Made by a program: the position numbers and the translations under genes
Shown here: positions 57,831-64,000 of the stretch, one piece after another
Numbering within the stretch: the stretch's first letter is position 1
How the letters are laid out: each line of letters begins with the position of its first letter
Assembly: GCF_036030735.1 (NCBI RefSeq)
Contig: NZ_CP107928.1
Location: 9,486,001 to 9,550,000 of the forward strand
Direction: 5' to 3'
Origin: Streptomyces sp. NBC_00425
Lineage (GTDB): Bacteria; Actinomycetota; Actinomycetes; Streptomycetales; Streptomycetaceae
Length of the DNA stretch: 64,000 bases
Notes under the pieces: generated by a model
Seen by the model: the letters and a program-made list of their open reading frames with translations, nothing else
Told to the model about the DNA's origin: nothing
Database searches by the model: none

Positions 57831-58469
57831 TCAGGCGGTCGCCGACCGGAGCTGGTGCGGCATGTTCCAGCCCTCAGCGAGTCTCGACGGGTGAACGTTG
57901 CGTCCCCCGCCGAAGAACTCGCAGAACTTCATGATCAGCGGGTCCCAGCCGAGCGGGTCCACGTAGTGCGTCCCCGGGATGACCAGGTTTTCCTCGACAT
58001 GGGCGCGAAGGACCTCGACCTCGAAGGCGGTGGCATGCGGTTCGGGACCGCCGAAAGGATGGGCCGCGAGGAGCCTGCACTCCAGCTGGACCGGGCATTC
58101 CGCAACCCTGGGGGCCCGGACCAGGTCCGATGCCTGCTCCGTCAGCTGCGCGGTCGAGAACTTGTCCGGCTCGTATCGGTAGCCCTGCTTCTCCTTGTAG
58201 TCGGGCATGGCGGGCTTTCCGGTGGTGAGCGAGATCCGGTCGACGGCATCGACCATCGCCGACGAGGGCAGATTGAGCACGCATTCGCCTTCCCGCAGCA
58301 GGTTCGCGGTGGTCTGGGCGTTGTTGCCGAGACCGAGCATGCAGGACTGGTCCAGCCACCACGCTGAGGACATCGGCGCGAGGTTCGCTGTGCCGTCCTC
58401 GTTGAGTGAGCTGATCAGCACCACGGGCGTTCCGAAGTACAGGACCTTGAGTCCGGGGACGACATGCAT
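57831..58469 (-). CDS. Flavin reductase-like (FMN-binding split-barrel) protein
   Basis: 212 residues from ATG 58469, behind GAAAGG. Split-barrel features: VLYFGTPVVLISSLNEDGTA, NLAPMSSAWWLDQSCMLGLG, NNAQTTANLLREGECVLNLP, ECPVQLECRLLAAHPFGGPE and a late IPGTHYVDPLGWDPLIMKFC. This matches the flavin reductase-like family that binds FMN and often reduces flavin or protects against oxidants. No partner monooxygenase is adjacent, so the role is open. The start is preceded by a 325-base stretch (58470-58794) without a recognisable gene. Confidence 0.8.
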   Translation of the reverse strand: MHVVPGLKVLYFGTPVVLISSLNEDGTANLAPMSSAWWLDQSCMLGLGNNAQTTANLLREGECVLNLPSSAMVDAVDRISLTTGKPAMPDYKEKQGYRYEPDKFSTAQLTEQASDLVRAPRVAECPVQLECRLLAAHPFGGPEPHATAFEVEVLRAHVEENLVIPGTHYVDPLGWDPLIMKFCEFFGGGRNVHPSRLAEGWNMPHQLRSATA

Positions 58470-58794
58470 GCGCTGTGCCTTTCGCGGGAGTGTCAGACGG
58501 ACAGGTCCGCGATCAGGCACACGAACCGTCGCTGACTCTCTCGCGAGCGAGACGCCAACGCTGGCGGTAACGCGACATCGAGTTTCGGCGAGCAGAGCAG
58601 TCGCCCGATGACAGGCTCGGCGTTGATTACTGGGACACGCTCGGCCTGGAGATCCAAGTGACACGGGTCTTGTACGAAGGCGCACCGCGGCGGGGTCGTG
58701 CTCCTTGTGGCAGGGTCGTGTTCGGTGAATTCGGTGGTGTGAGGACCGGCTGCCACGAGGGCGGCGGGCCGGTCGAGGGTCTGGCCGAAGCCGA

Positions 58795-59517
58795 TTACCG
58801 AGGCCGGCGACGAAGTCCGCGGGCTCGACAGCAAGTCGGCGCAGCGCGCCTGACACGTCCGCTTTTCGTGAAGGAGGAGTGGCTGGATTCGCACTCGGCT
58901 ACCTCGGCTACCTCGGCTACCTCGGCTACCTCGGCTACCTCGGCTACCTCGGCTACCTCGGCTACCTCGGCTACCTCGGCTACCTCGGCTACCTCGGCTA
59001 CCTCGGCTACCTCGGCTACCTCGGCTACCTCGGTCACCTCGGTCACCTCGGCCGCCTCGAAGGCCGGCGGCTCAATGAGGCCGTGTACCTGGGCCGAGAG
59101 CAGCGGCCACTCCCCGAACGCGCGGCGGTCCATCCAGCGCTCGTCGTCCCGGAGCCTGGGCGAGGTGACGTAGGAGCCGCCGCCTTGCCCCTGCCGCTCC
59201 TCCGTCCGTCGGCCCCTGCCGTCCGGGAAGAGGTCCACCGTGATGCGTGGGCACGCCTTGTCGAACTCCGCCATCTCTGGGCCTGTGTAGTGCCAGCCGA
59301 CGGAGTATCGGCGCAGCAGCCGCGACGGGTCGCCCAGCAGCCGCATGTCCAGATCGTAGGTGCGGGCGACCTTGGGCGTCGTAGACCCACAGCCCGACGT
59401 AGTGTCCCGCCAGGACACCAGCCGGACTTCCAGCGGGGCCTTCCGACCCGACTCCCGGTACACCACCACGTACGGAAGCCCGGCGGCATCCCGCTCCCGG
59501 GCATCCTCGGCGGACAT
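58795..59517 (-). CDS. Hypothetical protein with a long Ala-Glu-Val repeat tail
   Basis: 240 residues from ATG 59517. Residues 1-155 look like a normal folded domain: [80 protein letters not shown] and [21 protein letters not shown] do not recognise the family. From about residue 160 the chain becomes AEVTEVTEV followed by 14 AEV triplets and ends ECESSHSS plus about 30 basic residues. The triplets come from a 9-bp minisatellite, so the tail length should vary. The basic end may be read past the original stop. It follows a helicase-type fragment and may itself be cut. Confidence 0.55.
   Translation of the reverse strand: MSAEDARERDAAGLPYVVVYRESGRKAPLEVRLVSWRDTTSGCGSTTPKVARTYDLDMRLLGDPSRLLRRYSVGWHYTGPEMAEFDKACPRITVDLFPDGRGRRTEERQGQGGGSYVTSPRLRDDERWMDRRAFGEWPLLSAQVHGLIEPPAFEAAEVTEVTEVAEVAEVAEVAEVAEVAEVAEVAEVAEVAEVAEVAEVAEVAEVAECESSHSSFTKSGRVRRAAPTCCRARGLRRRPR
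58894..59053. repeat. 9-bp minisatellite (ACCTCGGCT)n
   Basis: Fourteen perfect tandem units occupy 58901-59026, with a partial unit before them and three degenerate ones after (ACCTCGGTC twice, ACCTCGGCC). The unit length preserves the reading frame on both strands, encoding Ala-Glu-Val leftwards. Confidence 0.95.
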
Positions 59518-59557
59518 CGGCCGCCAGGGCGCAGAGGCCTCCAGGTCCCCGACCCGG

Positions 59558-60003
59558 TGCGGGCCCGGTACGGGGCCAGGGCCAGGGCCACCGTGCCCCG
59601 CTCGAATGCACTGGGACCGCCCGTACGGGCTCTCGCGGCCGCCTTCTGCTCCGGGAGAGGTTCGATGCCGAGGGTTTCCAGACGTTCGCGCTGCCCGTCC
59701 TTCGGCACCTGCCATACGGTGGGGCGCCGCTGTTTGTGAAGCCACCGGCCGACGTCCATCCCGTGGACGGTGACGCCGGGCAGGACCTCGGTCTGACCGG
59801 CCTCCTCGCGTACGAGTTCGCGCAGTGCGGCGTAGTGGCGTTGCCGGCCGGCCGGCCATGCCGGGTTCCAGTCCTCGGCGACCTCCTCGAGCGCGGTCTT
59901 CCACTCGGGGTGGTCGTCGAGGGCACCGGGTCGGCGGAGGTTGGACAGCCATTGCCCGATCGGCCGGTCCAGCGCGGTGGCGGTGCGGGGCGCGCCGAGC
60001 CCA
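59558..60003 (-). pseudogene. Fragment of a helicase-associated-domain protein
   Basis: About 148 continuous codons read leftwards: TATALDRPIGQWLSNLRRPG, ALDDHPEWKTALEEVAEDWN, PAWPAGRQRHYAALRELVRE and MDVGRWLHKQRRPTVWQVPK, then SAFERGTVALALAPYRARTG. This is the repeat style of the C-terminal helicase-associated domains of large Streptomyces DEAD/DEAH helicases. There is no start codon or helicase core; the fragment begins right after the rhodanese gene's stop and fades at about 59558. It is probably left by a deletion or rearrangement. Confidence 0.6.
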
Positions 60004-60008
60004 GGGGG

Positions 60009-60932
<924 letters not shown>

Positions 60933-60969
60933 GCCGTGGTGCTGCGGCGCCGATCATCACTCCGGCTCC

Positions 60970-61722
60970 TCAGGTGAGGGCGTCGATGAGCATGAAGGCG
61001 GCTACGACCAGCAGCACGACGGCGAAGGTTCGTTGCAGCAGGAGGCCGGTGACCTTGGCGGCCAGGCGTTTGCCGTCCCAGGCGCCGAGGATGGCTGCCC
61101 CGGTGAAGGGGCCGATGACCGCCCAGTTGACGTCGGCGGTGGTGGCGCCGCGGGTGGCCAGGGACGCCAGGGAGTTCGCGGAGATGGCCAGCAGGCTGGT
61201 GCCGACGGCGGCCTGCATCTCGAACGCCAGCACGGTGACCAGGGCCGGGACGGCGAGGAAGCCTCCGCCGACCCCGAGCAGTCCGGTGAGCGCGCCGAGC
61301 CCGGCGCCGGCGCCTGCGGCCCGGGCGGGCTGTGCCTCGCGGGCCGCCGGGCCGGTGGCAGTGCGGCTGGGGCGCAGCATCTTGACGGCGGCGAGTGCGG
61401 CGATGGCGGCGAACGCGGCGGTCAGTGCGGGCTGGGACAGGCGGGATGCGGCGGCTCCTGCTGCGGCCGCGGGCAGGAGTCCGGCCGCGGCGAACAGGGC
61501 GCCGGCTTTCCAGCGGACGTTGCCGGTGCGGGCGTGGGCGCACAGGGCGGTGAGCGAGGTGGCCGTGACGATGATCAGGCTGGCGGTGGTGGCGGCGGCC
61601 GGAGTGAAGCCGAGCAGGTAGATCAGCGCCGGGACGGCCAGGACGCTGCCGCCCCCGCCGAGCGCGCCGAGCGCGAGCCCGACCACCGCCCCCGCGAGCA
61701 GGGCCAGGATCGGAGCACTCAC
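60970..61722 (-). CDS. TauE/SafE-family sulfite/sulfur-anion exporter
   Basis: 250 residues from GTG 61722, overlapping the rhodanese stop (GTGA). About eight membrane segments, with the paired TauE/SafE motifs GLALGALGGGGSVLAVPALI (about 15-34) and GALTGLLGVGGGFLAVPALV (about 139-158), plus TASLIIVTATSLTALCAHAR and GTSLLAISANSLASLATRG. It is expected to export sulfite or a related product of persulfide oxidation, or to move thiosulfate. It is the last gene of the three-gene operon starting at 63500. Confidence 0.87.
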   Translation of the reverse strand: MSAPILALLAGAVVGLALGALGGGGSVLAVPALIYLLGFTPAAATTASLIIVTATSLTALCAHARTGNVRWKAGALFAAAGLLPAAAAGAAASRLSQPALTAAFAAIAALAAVKMLRPSRTATGPAAREAQPARAAGAGAGLGALTGLLGVGGGFLAVPALVTVLAFEMQAAVGTSLLAISANSLASLATRGATTADVNWAVIGPFTGAAILGAWDGKRLAAKVTGLLLQRTFAVVLLVVAAFMLIDALT

Positions 61723-62084
61723 GCTATGACACCCTCGTTGCCGCCCCGACCTCCGATGACCGGCAGTCCCGCACGCGCCCAGGCGGTCATGCCGCCGGTG
61801 ACGTCCATGGCCTGAACGCCGCGTACGGTCAGCAGCTTTGCCGCCTGCCGGGAGCGGTGACCGGAGCGGCAGATCGTGACCACCGGCCTGCCCTGCGCGG
61901 CCGCCGGGAGCGACACCCCTGCCACCAGACGAGAAAGGGGCAGGTGCAGCGCGTCGGGCGCGTGCCCGGCGTTCCACTCCGGGGTTTCGCGGACGTCCAG
62001 CAGCACGACGGTGCCGTCGCTGGTCTGCTGGTGGGCCGGCTGGGGAGTGAGGCGGCCGGGGCCGCGTCGGAGAAGCGACAACAT
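61719..62084 (-). CDS. Rhodanese-domain sulfurtransferase
   Basis: 121 residues from ATG 62084. Single rhodanese domain: TVVLLDVRETPEWNAGHAPD (about 25-44), ALHLPLSRL and the active loop VVTICRSGHRSRQAAKLLTV with catalytic Cys near 72 (CRSGHR), then GVQAMDVTGGMTAWARAGLP. It carries persulfide sulfur in the cytosol. It sits between the MBL-rhodanese fusion and the exporter, with 39 bases to the former and a 4-base overlap with the latter. Confidence 0.9.
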   Translation of the reverse strand: MLSLLRRGPGRLTPQPAHQQTSDGTVVLLDVRETPEWNAGHAPDALHLPLSRLVAGVSLPAAAQGRPVVTICRSGHRSRQAAKLLTVRGVQAMDVTGGMTAWARAGLPVIGGRGGNEGVIA

Positions 62085-62123
62085 CGGATGATCACTTTCG
62101 TGCGGGTGGCGCGGTAGGGCGTG

Positions 62124-63500
62124 TCAGTCGGTGCGGCCGGGGTGGGTGAGGGTCAGTCCTGCCTCGGTGGCGGCGCCGAAGCCGTCGTCGATGGCGACCA
62201 CGTCGCGGCCGGCCGCGTCGAGCAGGGAGGCGGCGATCGCCGCGCGCATCCCGCCGGCGCAGTGCACCCACACCACCCCGTCCGACACCTCGCCGATGCG
62301 GCCGTGCAGCTCGTGGATCGGGATGTGGACCGAGCCGTCGATGTAACCGCCCGCACGCTCGGAGTCCCGGCGTACGTCCAGGACGACCACGTCGTCGCCG
62401 CGCTGGCGGACATCGGCGAGGTCGGCGAAGCGGGCGCGGGGGAAGGAGGCGAGCCGCTCGCCCTCGCGGATCCAGCCGGCCGGGTCGCCGGTGGCGGCGG
62501 CGGCCGGGCGGTCGATGCCCACCCGCGCCAGTTCCCGCTGCGCGGCGGTGATCTGCTCCGGGATGTCGGCGAGCAGAGTGACGGGCTTGCCCCACGGGAT
62601 CAGCCAGGCCAGGTAGGTGGCGAGCTTGCCCTCGCCCTCGAAGTTGAACGATCCGGCCACGTGTCCCTCGGCGAAGGCCATGCGGCTGCGCAGGTCCACC
62701 ACCCACTCGCCCGCGGCCAGCCGGGAGGCGATCTCTTCGGCGTCCGCACGCCTCGGCGGGGTGAGGTCGACCGGCGCGGGGCCCTCGGCGTTGGCCGGGC
62801 CCATATGCGTGTAGTAGGCGGGCACGTCGTCCAGCCCGGCGAGCGTTTGGGCGACGAAGGTGTCCACGTCCAGGGTCAGCGCCTCGTTGGTCTCGCGCTC
62901 CTTGCCGATCGTGGTCGCGTCCCCCTCGGCCTGGGCGGAGGAGCAGAAGCTTCCGAAGCCGTGGGTGGGCAGCACCGGCACCTCGTCGTCCAGCTCGTCG
63001 GCGAGGCGGTGGGCGGAGGCGTGCTGGGCACGTGCCAGCTGCTCGGTCAGCCGCGGCTCGACCAGGTCCGGGCGGCCCACGGTGCCGATCAGCAGCGATC
63101 CGCCGGTGAACGCCGCCACACCGCGCCCGTCCTCGGTCAGGGCGTAGGAGGTGTGGTGCGGGGTGTGCCCCGGGGTGGCGATCGCGCGCAGCACCAGACC
63201 CTTGTCCACCGTCGCGGTGTCGCCGTCGGCAACCGGGGTGCGGTCGAACGACACGTTCGCCCCGGCCGGCACCAGGTACCGGGCGCCGGTGACGCGCGCC
63301 AGCTCCAGACCGCCGGTGACGTAGTCGTTGTGCACATGGGTCTCGGCCACGAAAGCGATGCGCACCCCGCGGCGGGCCGCTTCGGCGATGACCCGGTCGA
63401 TGTCCCGCGGCGGGTCCACGACCACTGCCGCATCGGGCCCGCCGGCCAGGTAACTGCGGTTGCCCAGGCCCTCGAACTCCAAGGTGTCGATGAAGAACAC
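62124..63500 (-). CDS. MBL-fold persulfide dioxygenase/rhodanese fusion (CstB-like)
   Basis: 458 residues from ATG 63500. The N-terminal MBL domain has AFVAETHVHNDYVTGGLELA (HxHxD, about 54-58), ATPGHTPHHTSYALTED (His near 110) and FTGGSLLIGTVGRPDL, the ETHE1-type set in which iron oxidises glutathione- or other thiol persulfide to sulfite. The first rhodanese-like domain (WVVDLRSRMAFAEGHVAGSF, from about 268) lacks an obvious Cys loop. The second (VVVLDVRRDSERAGGYIDGS, from about 368) has the active Cys in WVHCAGGMRAAIAA near 427. It opens the operon and two CstR-type boxes precede it. Confidence 0.87.
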   Translation of the reverse strand: MFFIDTLEFEGLGNRSYLAGGPDAAVVVDPPRDIDRVIAEAARRGVRIAFVAETHVHNDYVTGGLELARVTGARYLVPAGANVSFDRTPVADGDTATVDKGLVLRAIATPGHTPHHTSYALTEDGRGVAAFTGGSLLIGTVGRPDLVEPRLTEQLARAQHASAHRLADELDDEVPVLPTHGFGSFCSSAQAEGDATTIGKERETNEALTLDVDTFVAQTLAGLDDVPAYYTHMGPANAEGPAPVDLTPPRRADAEEIASRLAAGEWVVDLRSRMAFAEGHVAGSFNFEGEGKLATYLAWLIPWGKPVTLLADIPEQITAAQRELARVGIDRPAAAATGDPAGWIREGERLASFPRARFADLADVRQRGDDVVVLDVRRDSERAGGYIDGSVHIPIHELHGRIGEVSDGVVWVHCAGGMRAAIAASLLDAAGRDVVAIDDGFGAATEAGLTLTHPGRTD

Positions 63501-63524
63501 GGCGCATGACTCCTATCGGGCGAT

Positions 63525-63540
63525 GTACCCCCGGGGGTAT
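63525..63540. promoter_or_regulatory. CstR/CsoR-type operator 2
   Basis: GTACCC-CCGG-GGGTAT, with a perfect 14-bp core palindrome (TACCCCCGGGGGTA), 25 bases before the MBL-rhodanese start. Confidence 0.75.
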
Positions 63541-63561
63541 CTGGTCCTCACCCTAGCAGGT

Positions 63562-63577
63562 ATACCCAGGGGGGTAT
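63562..63577. promoter_or_regulatory. CstR/CsoR-type operator 3
   Basis: ATACCC-AGGG-GGGTAT, same geometry as operator 1, 37 bases further upstream than operator 2. Two boxes may allow tetramer stacking over the promoter. Confidence 0.75.
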
Positions 63578-63662
63578 GAGGGAGACGGGAAGCGGCCACT
63601 CGAGACTTCGCCTGGCGCCCGGCGAACACCCGGCGGACATAGCGGAATCAGTCGTTGCGTTT

Positions 63663-63866
63663 TCAGCGTTGCTTCTCCAGGGTGAGGGCGGCCTTGGTGA
63701 TGGCCCGGGCTGCGGACAGGGCACGGTTCTCGGTCCGCTCGAACCAGCGGCCCGGATCCGCAACGAGACGGGCGCGCGGGCCACCGGGGTGCACGCCGGG
63801 CAGGAAATCTCCACCGGCGTATGCGCTCTTTTGAGCGCTTGACGGCGGCCGCTGTTCCTGAATCAC
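63663..63866 (-). CDS. Small hypothetical protein
   Basis: 67 codons from ATG 63866: SAYAGGDFLPGVHPGGPRAR, LVADPGRWFERTENRALSAA and RAITKAALTLEKQR. The last part is helical and coding-like, but there is no recognised family and no strong ribosome site. It could be the tail of a longer lost gene. The remaining 63867-64000 shows a TTGACA at about 63913 and nothing else. Confidence 0.35.
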   Translation of the reverse strand: MIQEQRPPSSAQKSAYAGGDFLPGVHPGGPRARLVADPGRWFERTENRALSAARAITKAALTLEKQR

Positions 63867-64000
63867 TGCGCTTCGGGTGGGCCAATATCTATGGCCGCGA
63901 AGTGAGGGTTTGACACGTCACGCGGAAAGTGTTTTTGCCGCAATCGGCAGCGTAGAGGAATTTTCCGCCCTCGGACCATCGCCTCGTGCTACTGTCGATC

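Noticed and set aside
58894..59053. Possible CRISPR array
   Set aside because: The repeats are contiguous 9-bp units with no spacers and no cas genes nearby; it is a minisatellite.
58879..59739. Plus-strand frame with a (Gly-Tyr-Leu)n repeat
   Set aside because: The flanking sequence is coding only on the minus strand, where recognisable folded-domain sequence adjoins the repeat; the plus-strand flanks look random.

Overview
The window is high-GC actinobacterial chromosome and almost certainly Streptomyces. It has GTG/TTG starts, mycothiol-type formaldehyde dehydrogenases, FdhF/YdeP and FdhD, PadR/HAAS and GntR/DUF1648 pairs, secreted DUF2690 and fibronectin proteins, and many decayed insertion sequences. 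No tRNA, rRNA or CRISPR array was seen.

Layout. (1) 1-12.7 kb is a low-density, decaying accessory stretch. It holds an M28 aminopeptidase cut by the window edge, two small secreted proteins, scattered enzymes and regulators, and several broken genes: AraC-type regulators, IS5, IS21 and IS256 transposition genes, an XRE regulator and a frameshifted methyltransferase. (2) 12.8-48.9 kb is a compact catabolic island for choline and glycine betaine. (3) 49-60 kb returns to accessory DNA with transposase relics, a six-module fibronectin protein, a flavin reductase-like protein and a protein ending in a (Ala-Glu-Val)n tail made by a 9-bp minisatellite. (4) 60-63.5 kb is a persulfide/sulfide detoxification locus (CstR-like regulator, rhodaneses, TauE/SafE exporter, MBL-rhodanese fusion).

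The island encodes a nearly complete route. An OpuA-type ABC importer (ATPase, tandem-fused permease, lipoprotein) brings in betaine. BetA and BetB convert choline to glycine betaine. Two Rieske oxygenases of the GbcA type, with a Rieske ferredoxin and FAD ferredoxin reductase, give dimethylglycine. A dimethylglycine oxidase gives sarcosine and heterotetrameric sarcosine oxidase (SoxBDAG) gives glycine. GlyA and SdaA then lead through serine to pyruvate. One-carbon units are handled by two S-(hydroxymethyl)mycothiol dehydrogenases, an MBL hydrolase, an FdhF-type formate oxidoreductase with FdhD, FolD, PurU and a MetF-like protein. PabB and FolP paralogues probably secure folate supply.

The most interesting signal is regulatory. 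At least six promoters in the island share TTGAC(A/C)-N17-NANNNT followed within a few bases by GTTGC. Many sites resolve into a 17-bp palindrome GTTGC-N7-GCAAC. The same palindrome straddles the start codons of two paralogous IclR regulators embedded in the island, so an IclR-controlled, autoregulated regulon is the natural reading. Other notable points are an in-frame SoxD-SoxA fusion through a repeat-like linker with an ACG where the soxA start should be, a second ferredoxin reductase reduced to its first ~60 residues, and three ATACCC-N4-GGGTAT boxes around the CstR locus.
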